A DNA stretch of 64,000 bases, taken from an uncultured Bacteroidales bacterium (GTDB lineage: Bacteria > Bacteroidota > Bacteroidia > Bacteroidales > UBA932). Numbering within the stretch: the first letter of the stretch is position 1; each line of letters opens with the position of its first letter. The stretch covers positions 186,001 to 250,000 of the forward strand of contig CALVAD010000001.1 of assembly GCA_944325495.1 (NCBI GenBank). Direction: 5' to 3'. Positions 28,084-36,218 of the stretch are shown here, piece by piece. A model generated the notes under the pieces. That model saw nothing but the letters and a program-made list of their open reading frames with translations. It was not told where the DNA came from and made no database searches. The translations under genes and the position numbers were made by a program.

Positions 28084-30516
28084 TTATTTGTAGTTCCTGA
28101 ATGTCGTCCAGCTGGTGTTGGTTTCGGCTGCGGACTCCACGGCGTCGGGGAGGTTGCTGAAGAGGTCGAAGCCGGTCAGGCGCTCGATCTCGTCGACGCT
28201 CACGGTGTAGTTCTCGTAGCTGTCGCTGTATTGTCTGTGCTCGAACCAGAAGCCCACGGCCATGGCGCCGGTGACCGTCCCGCCGCTGCGCTTCACCTTG
28301 AGCACGGCCTTCCAGTAGTAGTTGGGCACGGGGGCCTTCTTGCTGTCGTGGCTCGGCTGTATCCATTTTATGTCCTCGGAGCCTCCGACGGTCCGGAACA
28401 CGGGGCCCGTGGCCACATAGACCGTGTCACGCCCTTCGGCCAGTCCCTGTATGGCGTTTTCGAGATTGTTCCATATCCCTCCGTTGAACCTGTCCTGTAT
28501 CTGCGGGGTGCTGTTGGTCGCGTAGAAGGTCTGGCGCCGCATCGCGCTGTTACCGTTGCGGTCGCCGTTGGCTATCTGGTGGCCGCGGGAGTAGATGGTC
28601 CCGCTGACATTGACGCCGTAGCTGCCGTCCCATACGTTGATCTGCTCGCTCTCGGGGATGTCGGGGTTGGGCGCCCATTCATCGGATCTTCCGCTGCCGA
28701 TGGCGTCGGCGTAGAGCGGGTACGCCACCCACATGGAAGAGTACCAGTCGGTGTCGTAGTAATAGCTGTAGTTGCGCTTGCCGCCCGCACGGAATGTCAG
28801 CAGGTAGTCTTCGGTGCCCTGATATGCCGGCAGTTCGAGCCATCCGGGCTGGTCGCCGGTCTCTCCGCCGTCACCTTCCCCGCCGCTACTGCGGGCGAGC
28901 TGGATGATGGTCGCTGTGGCCGAGACGCCGGAGGAGGAAGACAGGGCGATCGTCGCCTGCTTGCGGATGTCATCTTCGTTGGCGTTCAGGTAGACTTGCA
29001 GGCGTCCGTCGGATGCGGAGAGTGATTTGACGATTCCGTCGGGGTCTGACGTGGCGGCCGCGGATATCTGGCCCTCGACATTGTATGTCCTGTAGTTGAA
29101 TACGACGGAAGGGGCGTTCGCCGCAACGGTCCTGCTGCTGGTCTCGAAGATTATGGAAGGGGTGATGGCCTGGTTCCAGGGGATGAGGTATACAGGAATC
29201 TGGTTGCTGGATTCCTTGTAGGTGGTGAACCGTGGGTCCAAGGCATTGTATTCCAGACGATAGTCCGGCTTGTCTGAATGGATGATGGTGGCAGTGCCGT
29301 CGGCATTGATGGATATGGACAGTTCAGACGGAAAGCTGCCGGCCGAGACGTTCTTCTCCCCATTTATCTGGAAGTATTCGCCATTGCATTCCAGTGAATA
29401 CCAGTCGCCGTATGTTGCAATTGTCCAGACGCAGTTTTCTATGCCTGCGACTGCATCGAATTCGGAGCCTGCAAGACTTTCATAAGGCACGGAGACTCCT
29501 GACTTAAGCGGTTCGAAATATTTTCCGGCGCACTTGGAGGTCATGAGAATCCATTCGCCGCCCTTGCTTGCCGTGGCACCTATGAGATATTCGCCGGGAA
29601 GGCGGTCTATCTTCGTCTTCTCCGCCCCGCTCATGTCCACCGCCAGCTTGTTGAGCCGGCCTTCGTAGAAATTGATTCCGCCGTCACGGGCGGTGACGGT
29701 GCGTGTCCAGACGTAGTTGTCGGTGGTGACTTTTATGGTGAGCGTTCCTCCTGCGGGAATCTCGGCCTGCCATGAGGTGAACCATATGTGACAGGATTCA
29801 CTGGCAGGGATGGGAGAAGCATAGCTGACGGTGATGGCATCGAGACTCCGGATCATCTCGCCGGAGAAACCGGTCAGCAGGTCGAGTTCGCGGCTTCCTG
29901 CGAGCGAGACTCCGGGGGAACTGATTTCAACAGAATGTATGCCCTCGTCTATCCCGTTGAGGGTAAGCTCATTGAGAGCTGTGGCCCTGCGGAAGGATGC
30001 GTTCCATGTGTAGCTTCCGTCTTGCTGTTGTATTTCTTCTATGCTCGATGGCCTGGGAGCAAGAAGGTAGGCTGCAGGATCATAGCTGTCGGTAGTGGCG
30101 TTCTGCGTGCCGGGAAGTTCTATCTGGAACCCGTCGTAACTGTCGGATCCGGCTGCCGAACTGGGATAGATTCCTCCGATGACCGTGCTCTGACTTACGA
30201 GTCCGGCACGGAGAGTGAAAGTGAAGGTGATTGTCTGAAAGCCGCCGCCGTCGACGGTTTCAGATTCTATGATCTCTGTCAGTTCGGAACCGTCAACGAT
30301 TCCGAGGGACATTCGCTCCTGCCCTCCCCAATGAACTTTATACTCGGGATCTATATAGGTCTTGGTTTCGGATCCGCGGAGCGGATCGACTTCCGGACTG
30401 ACGCTGAGTTTCACCGTTTCCGGCCCGGGACCGAGGCTTTGCTTGTTGCAGGAGACCGATGCGGCTGCAGCTGCGACAAGAGCCGCGAAGATGAGAATTC
30501 TGCCTGTGCCGCTCAT
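28084..30516 (-). CDS. surface lipoprotein with C-terminal DNA/RNA non-specific endonuclease (NUC1) domain
   Basis: An 810-aa lipoprotein (MSGTGRILIFAALV...SVSC). Residues 30-560 parallel the neighbouring lipoprotein: ETKTYIDPEYKVHW, SYDPAAYLLAPRP, HIWFTSWQ, GIENCVW and a BACON-like segment. The last 240 residues form a NUC1/endonuclease G domain: YSRGHQIANGDR (the DRGH box, first residue Ser instead of Asp), then TNSTPQIQDRFNGGIWNNLE with the metal-binding Asn, then VYVATGPVF. The conserved His and Asn suggest it is active. A surface nuclease could release nucleotides from DNA for food, or act on competitors or host nets; this is inference. It starts three bases after a short peptide gene. 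Confidence 0.82.
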   Translation of the reverse strand: MSGTGRILIFAALVAAAAASVSCNKQSLGPGPETVKLSVSPEVDPLRGSETKTYIDPEYKVHWGGQERMSLGIVDGSELTEIIESETVDGGGFQTITFTFTLRAGLVSQSTVIGGIYPSSAAGSDSYDGFQIELPGTQNATTDSYDPAAYLLAPRPSSIEEIQQQDGSYTWNASFRRATALNELTLNGIDEGIHSVEISSPGVSLAGSRELDLLTGFSGEMIRSLDAITVSYASPIPASESCHIWFTSWQAEIPAGGTLTIKVTTDNYVWTRTVTARDGGINFYEGRLNKLAVDMSGAEKTKIDRLPGEYLIGATASKGGEWILMTSKCAGKYFEPLKSGVSVPYESLAGSEFDAVAGIENCVWTIATYGDWYSLECNGEYFQINGEKNVSAGSFPSELSISINADGTATIIHSDKPDYRLEYNALDPRFTTYKESSNQIPVYLIPWNQAITPSIIFETSSRTVAANAPSVVFNYRTYNVEGQISAAATSDPDGIVKSLSASDGRLQVYLNANEDDIRKQATIALSSSSGVSATATIIQLARSSGGEGDGGETGDQPGWLELPAYQGTEDYLLTFRAGGKRNYSYYYDTDWYSSMWVAYPLYADAIGSGRSDEWAPNPDIPESEQINVWDGSYGVNVSGTIYSRGHQIANGDRNGNSAMRRQTFYATNSTPQIQDRFNGGIWNNLENAIQGLAEGRDTVYVATGPVFRTVGGSEDIKWIQPSHDSKKAPVPNYYWKAVLKVKRSGGTVTGAMAVGFWFEHRQYSDSYENYTVSVDEIERLTGFDLFSNLPDAVESAAETNTSWTTFRNYK

Positions 30517-30519
30517 AGC

Positions 30520-30654
30520 CTAATATGAACCATTATCGAAGATGTCGTCGTACTGGCCGGCGCCTCCCGGGTAGAAGGTGCGGTCGGAGGAGCAGATCAC
30601 TCCTTCATAGTCAAGAACAATTGTCCGGCATTCCGGAGCTTCGTACTGTTGCAT
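30520..30654 (-). CDS. short Cys-containing peptide, 44 aa
   Basis: Starts MQQYEAPECRTIVLDYEG, then VICSS, a Gly/Tyr/Asp-rich tail and an acidic end. Shares the Y-x-AP-x-C ... EG-x-(L/I)-C-x-S pattern with the 53-aa peptide at 27898. It is the first gene behind a strong promoter and ends three bases before the nuclease lipoprotein start, so translation is probably coupled. No signal peptide. Function unknown. Confidence 0.6.
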   Translation of the reverse strand: MQQYEAPECRTIVLDYEGVICSSDRTFYPGGAGQYDDIFDNGSY

Positions 30655-30687
30655 CAGCTTGCTTATTATTTAAAAAATTTTAACTCT

Positions 30688-30719
30688 CAAAGTTAACAAT
30701 TTTAAATATCAATAGCAAA
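30688..30719 (-). promoter_or_regulatory. promoter of the lipoprotein operon
   Basis: On the minus strand TTTG (30719-30716, within a T run), 20 bases, TAACTTTG (30695-30688), 33 bases before the first start codon. It lies in an AT-rich 175-base gap and separates this operon from the long gene run upstream. Its products are the four genes down to 25887. Confidence 0.7.
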
Positions 30720-30829
30720 AATACCATTGTTGAGAAATTGTTAAAATAATATTACAGGACGGGAGTGCGGTTCGCGGCTTTGCCGGATGGCGTCCGGGCG
30801 GCATTGGCGGAAGGCGTGGTTGTGAAACC

Positions 30830-31948
30830 TTATTTCCCCGTGAACAGCCGCTTGATGCCGTCGAGCAGGTACCAGGGGAGGTAGCGCAGCACCTCGGAGG
30901 GGATGATGGTCAGGAGCTCGGCTTCCTGCTTGACCACTATGAAGCAGCTCTGGATCTTGCGCAGAACGAAATGGATGTCGGTATTGCGTCGTGCGGCCTT
31001 GTCGTAATGGCCGAAATTGCCTTTGCGGAGGATTATCCCGAGGCAGCGCAGGGCCTTCCTGCCGTGGGCGGCGGAGTAGAAGGGCATCTCCTCCTCGGGC
31101 AGGCCGAGCCGGTTGACAGCCAGCCAGCCCATCAGCTGCCAGCAGTTCATCAGGCCCAGCGACCGCAGGTCCCGTTCAAGGGCGGCGCGGTCGATCTCCG
31201 CGGCGTGGACATGGAGATGGCGGCACCAGTCGCAGAGCTGGCGCAGTCCTATACCGCCCTTTATCAGGTGACCGGCTATGTGGTGCAGCAGGAACACGCT
31301 GTCGAATGAAACGGGCGGCAGGTTTATCATGCTGCCGCCTATTTCGGCCGAACGCAGTTTCGAGGGGTCGCCGAGCTGCGAGTCCGCCCATGCCTGCAGC
31401 CGCCGGTTCTTGAACGGATCCGGCGACACGGTCACATATCTGTGGATCTCTATGGTGCAGCCCCTGCGCTTGAAGTGGAAATGCTTCTCGCTTTCGTCCT
31501 CCCTGCCTTCCTGTTCGCCGAAGTTCCTGACAAGTTCGCAGCTGCGCCGGTAATCCCGTCCGGTGTAGAGGTCTATGTCGCCGCACATGCGGTGCTCCGG
31601 TACGAGGTAGTTGCGCGCGACGCCCTGGCCCTTAAGCAGAATGCCTTCGATGCCTTCGGAACGCAGCATCGACTCAAGTTCTCCGAGCACTGCGTTGAGC
31701 TGCAGATTGGCGCGCCGGGTGCCTTCGGTGACCACATAGAGTTTCCGGGCGATGTCAGCGGGCGGCAGGAAGGCCTTCGGCAGGGTGCCGGCGCCGTCGG
31801 CGAAGATGCAGCTGAGCGACTGCATCGAGGCTATGCGTGCGAGGGAGTTCCAGTCGGCGCCACCCTCGAAAAGGGACGCATCGGCTTTGGCGCCCCATAG
31901 TCCGGAGCGTATAAGTTCGAAGAATTGCGGCAGGGTCTGTGCGTTCAT
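30830..31948 (-). CDS. nucleotidyltransferase-family protein (NTP_transf_5 type)
   Basis: A 372-aa protein; the start MNAQTLPQFFEL at 31948 is chosen over an unsupported longer frame reaching into the ABC gene. GILLKGQGVARNYL followed by RMCGDIDLYTG is the family signature (GDIDL supplies the two metal-binding Asp), and FLLHHIAGHLIKGGIGLRQLCDW is the typical helical segment. Members recur in Bacteroidetes and actinobacterial peptide-maturation clusters with HPr-kinase-like, PqqD-like and ABC proteins, where their reaction is unknown. It is the last gene of the 17-gene run. Beyond its stop there are 175 bases to the next gene. Confidence 0.75.
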   Translation of the reverse strand: MNAQTLPQFFELIRSGLWGAKADASLFEGGADWNSLARIASMQSLSCIFADGAGTLPKAFLPPADIARKLYVVTEGTRRANLQLNAVLGELESMLRSEGIEGILLKGQGVARNYLVPEHRMCGDIDLYTGRDYRRSCELVRNFGEQEGREDESEKHFHFKRRGCTIEIHRYVTVSPDPFKNRRLQAWADSQLGDPSKLRSAEIGGSMINLPPVSFDSVFLLHHIAGHLIKGGIGLRQLCDWCRHLHVHAAEIDRAALERDLRSLGLMNCWQLMGWLAVNRLGLPEEEMPFYSAAHGRKALRCLGIILRKGNFGHYDKAARRNTDIHFVLRKIQSCFIVVKQEAELLTIIPSEVLRYLPWYLLDGIKRLFTGK

Positions 31949-31973
31949 GCGCTGTCTGGAATAAAGAGTGGAA

Positions 31974-33656
31974 TCAGGTATGCTGCAGCTCGATGACGTC
32001 ATCGCAGTATTCGGTGATCTTGCGGCGGTGGGTGATGAAGATCATGGTGCGGCCGGACATGGCGCGGGTGAGGTTCTCCATGAGACGCGCTTCCGTGTCG
32101 GGGTCGAGCGAGGAGCTGAATTCGTCGAGCAGCAGAATGCCGCCCTTGCGCAGCAGCGCGCGGGCAATCGCTATTCTCTGCGCCTGTCCTTCGCTGAGGC
32201 CTCCGCCCTGCTCCGAACAGGGAGTGTCGAGTCTCTGGGGCAGGCTGAACACGAATTCGGCGGCGGCCGTCCGCAGGGCTTCCTCCATTCGGGCTTCGTC
32301 GGCGTCCGGATCGCCCAGCAGCAGGTTGTCCCGGACGGTGCCGCTCAGCAGGGAGTTGCCCTGGGGCACATAGCAGAGGTTGCAGCGCGTGGCGGAGGAG
32401 GCTTCGGCGGCTGTCTCGTCGTCGTAGAGCAGCACCTTGCCCTCCTGCGGCCTGAGCAGTGCGAGCATCAGGCGTATCAGGGTGCTCTTGCCGGCGCCGG
32501 TCTCGCCTATTATGGCGCTGCGGCTGCCGGGTCTGAAGTCGTGGGAGAAACCGTCTATCACCTTGTGCGTGCCGTCGGGATAGGTGAAGGAGATTCGGTC
32601 CATGCGTATGCCGGCGGGGGAGTGCAGGTGCAGGGGTTCGGCGTCGGCCTCTGTCCCGTCGCCTTCGAGCTCCATCAGACGGTCGGCGGACGCCGCGGCG
32701 TGGATGACCGAGGGTATGTAGTTGCTCAGTTCAAGCACCGGGCGCTGGATCTGCCCCACGAGCTGGAGGAAGGCTGTCATGACGCCGAAGGTCACGGTTC
32801 CGGAGAGCAGGCCGTTCACTCCCCAGAGGAAGGCCGTGGCGTATCCGGCGGCGAAGGCCAGGCTGATGACCGTCCGGGAGACTATGGTGAAGCGAGTGCG
32901 GCGCATGACCCTGTCGTAGAGCCCGGACTGGAGCCGGAAGAGGCCGGCGGAAGCCCGGTTCTCCTGTTCGAGACTTTGGATCAGCGTGGCGTGCTGGAGG
33001 TTCTCCTGCAGGTGCGACTGGACCTTGCTGTCGGTGTCGCGTATGTCGCGCGTGAGACTGCGCAGCTTGCGGAAGAAGAGTTTGCTGAGGATGATCGCGA
33101 GCGGCATTATGCCGACCACCGACCATGCAAGGGCGCCGTTGAGGGCCAGCAGAAAGCAGAACGCGGCGACGAACTGCACCATGGCGGAGAGCAGCGCGGG
33201 GATGGAGCCGCTAAGGCAGTCGGAGATCACGCGGACATCCTCTTCGAGGCGGTTCGTGATGTCGCCGCTGTGCTTCTCGCCGCGGCTTCCGTGGTAGATG
33301 TAGATGAGGCGCGAGAACAGCCGCAGCCTCAGACTGTTCTTGATGCGTATGTCGGTCTGCGCGGCAAGGCGGGTGCGCATCAGGGAGATGCCGGTCTGCG
33401 CGGCCATGGTGGCGACCATTATGAGCGACCAGCAGAGAAGCCGGCGGCCGGAGTCGCCTGTGGCTATGTCTATCAGAGTCTTGCAGACATAGACGAAGAA
33501 CAGCGACAGCGCGACACCGGCGAGGTTGGCCAGCACGCCGAGCAGCAGCGCGGACTTCTGCCCGCGGGTCGCCCGGCCGAGCCAGCGCAGGTATCTTGCG
33601 GCGCCGGAGGCTCTTCCGGCCTTCGGCTGCGTTCCGTTCCGGCTGTCGGCTGGCAT
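31974..33656 (-). CDS. ABC exporter, fused permease and ATPase, peptide-export type
   Basis: A 560-aa half-transporter: membrane domain (about residues 30-320) and ATPase domain. Walker A is GETGAGKST and Walker B ILLLDEFSSSLD, with switch His in FITHRR. The signature is LSEGQAQRI rather than LSGGQ, and the A-loop region is otherwise normal. No N-terminal C39 peptidase domain is present. It sits nine bases after the PqqD-like gene and next to an S24/S26 peptidase and HPr-kinase-like gene, which suggests export of a modified peptide, although no core-peptide gene is evident. Confidence 0.83.
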   Translation of the reverse strand: MPADSRNGTQPKAGRASGAARYLRWLGRATRGQKSALLLGVLANLAGVALSLFFVYVCKTLIDIATGDSGRRLLCWSLIMVATMAAQTGISLMRTRLAAQTDIRIKNSLRLRLFSRLIYIYHGSRGEKHSGDITNRLEEDVRVISDCLSGSIPALLSAMVQFVAAFCFLLALNGALAWSVVGIMPLAIILSKLFFRKLRSLTRDIRDTDSKVQSHLQENLQHATLIQSLEQENRASAGLFRLQSGLYDRVMRRTRFTIVSRTVISLAFAAGYATAFLWGVNGLLSGTVTFGVMTAFLQLVGQIQRPVLELSNYIPSVIHAAASADRLMELEGDGTEADAEPLHLHSPAGIRMDRISFTYPDGTHKVIDGFSHDFRPGSRSAIIGETGAGKSTLIRLMLALLRPQEGKVLLYDDETAAEASSATRCNLCYVPQGNSLLSGTVRDNLLLGDPDADEARMEEALRTAAAEFVFSLPQRLDTPCSEQGGGLSEGQAQRIAIARALLRKGGILLLDEFSSSLDPDTEARLMENLTRAMSGRTMIFITHRRKITEYCDDVIELQHT

Positions 33657-33665
33657 GGGTGCGGC

Positions 33666-33932
33666 TTATTCGAGCAGTCCGGCGTCCTGCCATTTCCCGA
33701 ACAGGGCGGCTGCGTCGGCGGCGGCCGTCTGCCTGTCGACTTCGTATCTGGAGAGCAGCAGCTCCGTGAGGGTGTCCGCGTTGAAGTCGCTGTCGCCAAC
33801 GGCGTCCCAGAGCCATGCGGCGGTGTCGTTGAGGCTGATGACCTTGTTGAAGTCGAAATTGTCGATGCCCTCGGCGGAGACTATGTGCTCCCCGCACATC
33901 TCCCGGAGGACGAATCCTTTCCTGATTTTCAT
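33666..33932 (-). CDS. PqqD-like peptide-recognition protein
   Basis: An 88-aa protein with the PqqD/RRE pattern: MKIRKGFVLREMCGEHIV, then DFNKVISLNDTAAWLWDAV and a C-terminal helical part (LTELLLSRYEVDRQTAAADA). Such domains bind leader peptides in several RiPP pathways. The start at 33932 matches the family's usual N terminus; an in-frame ATG at 33983 would add 17 residues and shorten the gap to the upstream gene from 66 to 15 bases, so it cannot be excluded. It lies between an S24/S26 peptidase and an ABC exporter gene. Confidence 0.8.
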   Translation of the reverse strand: MKIRKGFVLREMCGEHIVSAEGIDNFDFNKVISLNDTAAWLWDAVGDSDFNADTLTELLLSRYEVDRQTAAADAAALFGKWQDAGLLE

Positions 33933-33998
33933 GCTGTGTGGTTCAATCCTGACAAATTTAGCGGTAGCGCCGCTCATTTGCAAATTAATTCCTGCCGC

Positions 33999-34514
33999 TC
34001 AGCGGGTGCGGCGCCAGACGGCGAGCAGGATGCGGCGCAGCGGAAGCAGGCGGCGCCAGAGACGGGCCTTGCGGAGTTCCGAGGGGCTGCAGCAGTCGGC
34101 GGATGAGCCGTCCGGACGGATGATCCTGACGGCGCGGGCGATCACATGCGCGCGGGAACAGCGCTCGACGCCCCTGAGGTTGCCGTCGCCCATCAGCGTC
34201 AGCCGCTCTCCGTCGATGCGGACGAGGCGGTGCAGCACGAAATGCCCCGGGGAGATCTCGCACAGCAGTATGTCGCCCGGGGCTATGCCGGACGGAGCTT
34301 CCTGAAAGCCCTCGCCGCCCTGCGTCCACGGAACGCCACCGCCGCCCAGTCTGACGGCCGCGGGTACGGAGGCGAGCGTCACCTTGTCGACGCCGCCCCT
34401 GATGAACGGGAGCATGCTGTTCCCGCGCGCGAGTATGGTCACCTCCTTTCCTTCGGACAGAAGACGGCCCGCTTCGGAGAACAGCTCGGCGTTTGGGACG
34501 GAGATCTGCTTCAT
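33999..34514 (-). CDS. S24/S26-family peptidase-like protein
   Basis: A 171-aa protein with the signal-peptidase/LexA-type fold pattern: LARGNSMLPFIRGGD-like box with the candidate nucleophile Ser, then GDILLCEI, FVLHRLVRI and LMGDGN. The Lys expected to pair with Ser in bacterial S26 enzymes is not evident at the usual position (RLVRIDGERL), so activity is uncertain. It lacks a clear N-terminal anchor helix; the C terminus is very basic (RKARLWRRLLPLRR). Members are frequent beside PqqD-like and HPr-kinase-like genes in Bacteroidetes. A leader-processing role is inference. Confidence 0.7.
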   Translation of the reverse strand: MKQISVPNAELFSEAGRLLSEGKEVTILARGNSMLPFIRGGVDKVTLASVPAAVRLGGGGVPWTQGGEGFQEAPSGIAPGDILLCEISPGHFVLHRLVRIDGERLTLMGDGNLRGVERCSRAHVIARAVRIIRPDGSSADCCSPSELRKARLWRRLLPLRRILLAVWRRTR

Positions 34515-34526
34515 GGCCGCGGGGCT

Positions 34527-35426
34527 TCAGTTTCCGGACACTTCGCCGCGGCAGAGCAGCGCAGCCTCGCGGTCGGGCAGGCAGTAGAGATTGTAGAAGC
34601 CGCAGAGGCCTATCAGTTTCTCGACGCAGGCGTTGACTCCGTCGCATACTTTCCTGTTCCATTTCATGCAGGAGCATGAGGTGATGAACGAGGCGTAGGC
34701 CTGTATGCCGGCGAGCTTCTCGATGCGGTTCTCGGGCGCCTGGAATATGTGCACCACGGCTTTCAGGGGAGCGCTCATGTTCTTCCAGCACGGGGTCTTG
34801 CCGCTCCAGGGGGAGCCGAAGACGAATGCCCGGCCGTCGATGATGCGGACCACGGGATTGTCGTCGTTGAGCAGCATGCAGCCGTCGATGTTGCTCAGCC
34901 ACAGACGGCTGTGGGTGCTCTTCCCGCTGCCGCTGCGTCCGGTGAAGGCGTAGCCGCAGCCGTCGAGGATCACGGTGGAGGCGTGGATCAGCAGGGTGTC
35001 GAGGCCGGCGGTGGCCAGCATGTACATCATCATCGCGGAGTTGCTGACCGCGAACGAGGCCAGCGCATCGGGGCTGTCCTGCGGCAGCACCATGCTTCCG
35101 CAGCTGAAGTCGGGCGATATGCAGAGCATGAAGTCCGGCCTGTCGGTCGACAGCGAGAACCCGAAGACCAGCAGGTCCTGCCTGTCGTAGATCCAGATGT
35201 AGGGCGGCTCGTCGTTGAAGCGGCCGAGCGGATTGCCGTAGTTCCCGCCGAAGTCTCCGTCGCAGGCGGAGCGGAGGGTGAACAGCGGAGCGGCTCCGGC
35301 GTCGGACCGGAGCTCGAAAGGCAGGTAGGCCTTGAGCACGGTGTCCGCGTCGGCGCCGGCGGGAGGGAGGATTTCAAAACGGTGTCCGGCCACCTCGAAC
35401 AGCCGGCGTTCGCCCATGCCCGCCAT
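34527..35426 (-). CDS. HPr-kinase-like protein
   Basis: A 299-aa protein with a P-loop TGRSGSGKSTHSRLWL near residue 165, followed by LLNDDNPVVR and GSPWSGKTPCW, the pattern of the HprK-related / PEPCK-like kinases found in lasso-peptide and other maturation clusters. It lacks the HPr-kinase N-terminal domain; the first 150 residues form a separate domain with many aromatic and acidic residues. Cys residues cluster in the late ITSCSCMKW segment. The start codon abuts the stop of the GDPD gene with no gap, tying this maturation-like block to the upstream signalling block. Confidence 0.75.
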   Translation of the reverse strand: MAGMGERRLFEVAGHRFEILPPAGADADTVLKAYLPFELRSDAGAAPLFTLRSACDGDFGGNYGNPLGRFNDEPPYIWIYDRQDLLVFGFSLSTDRPDFMLCISPDFSCGSMVLPQDSPDALASFAVSNSAMMMYMLATAGLDTLLIHASTVILDGCGYAFTGRSGSGKSTHSRLWLSNIDGCMLLNDDNPVVRIIDGRAFVFGSPWSGKTPCWKNMSAPLKAVVHIFQAPENRIEKLAGIQAYASFITSCSCMKWNRKVCDGVNACVEKLIGLCGFYNLYCLPDREAALLCRGEVSGN

Positions 35427-36218
35427 CTATTCTGCGGATTTGCCGGTGAATATCCTCGGGTCGTCGGTGATCACTCCGTCGACCATGTCCAGCAGCTCGG
35501 CGTCATATTCGTTGAGCGTCCAGACCTTCACCTCCTTTCCGAGGCCGTGGACCTCTTCGATGAACTCCCGGGTCGCGTTGCCATGGAAGATATTGAACGA
35601 GGCGGCGAAGCTGTATTTGTCGAAATCGAACTCCTCGGGCGACGACAGCAGCTTCTCAACCCGGATTTCCGGCGCCAGTTCATGGGTCTTGATGATCACC
35701 TCGTCGTCGAAGGACTGTATGGTCACGTGGTCTTCGGCCCCCATGCGACGTATGCAGTCGATGCACGCCTGCTCGATGCCCGGCAGAGAGGGGCCTCCGT
35801 ACTTGATTTCGAGCAGCAGTCCCGCGCGGCCTTCTATCAGGCCGAGAACCTCCTCGAGCGTCGGAAGATGCTCGTCGGTGGGCTTTCCGTCGCGGTCCAG
35901 CAGCCTGAACTTGCGCAGCTCGTCGTAGCTCATCTCGCTGATCAGGCCTTTTCCGTCGGTCGTGCGGTCTATGCTGTGGTCGTGGCAGACCACTATCTCC
36001 CCGTCGGCCGACAGGTGCACGTCGATCTCTATCCATCCGGCTCCGGACTCGATGCCCTTCTCGATGCATCCGAGGGAGTTCTCGGGGCCGAGCATGGCGC
36101 CGCCTCGGTGGGCGACCACGACAAGTTCGTCTTCCGTACTGCCGGAGCAGCTTGCGGCCTGGAGCGCCACGCCGAGGATTGCGGCAAAGACTGCCGCGGT
36201 TCTGAAGAAATGTATCAT
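35427..36218 (-). CDS. glycerophosphodiester phosphodiesterase lipoprotein (copy 1)
   Basis: A 263-aa exported enzyme hydrolysing glycerophosphodiesters. A lipobox (LQAASC, Cys about residue 24) follows the signal. AHRGG with catalytic His, PENS with Glu, IDVHLS and CHDHSIDRTTDG with the second His give a full GDPD site; LLLEIK is the later metal ligand. It is a close paralogue of the gene at 37474-38325, and the two flank a membrane protein gene. It overlaps that gene by four bases and directly abuts the HPr-kinase-like gene. Its link to the signalling cluster is unexplained. Confidence 0.88.
   Translation of the reverse strand: MIHFFRTAAVFAAILGVALQAASCSGSTEDELVVVAHRGGAMLGPENSLGCIEKGIESGAGWIEIDVHLSADGEIVVCHDHSIDRTTDGKGLISEMSYDELRKFRLLDRDGKPTDEHLPTLEEVLGLIEGRAGLLLEIKYGGPSLPGIEQACIDCIRRMGAEDHVTIQSFDDEVIIKTHELAPEIRVEKLLSSPEEFDFDKYSFAASFNIFHGNATREFIEEVHGLGKEVKVWTLNEYDAELLDMVDGVITDDPRIFTGKSAE

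Noticed and set aside
30830-35426. Lasso peptide biosynthesis cluster
   Set aside because: The HprK-like, PqqD-like, ABC and NTP_transf_5 genes fit, but neither the transglutaminase-like B2 protease nor the asparagine-synthase-like cyclase is present.
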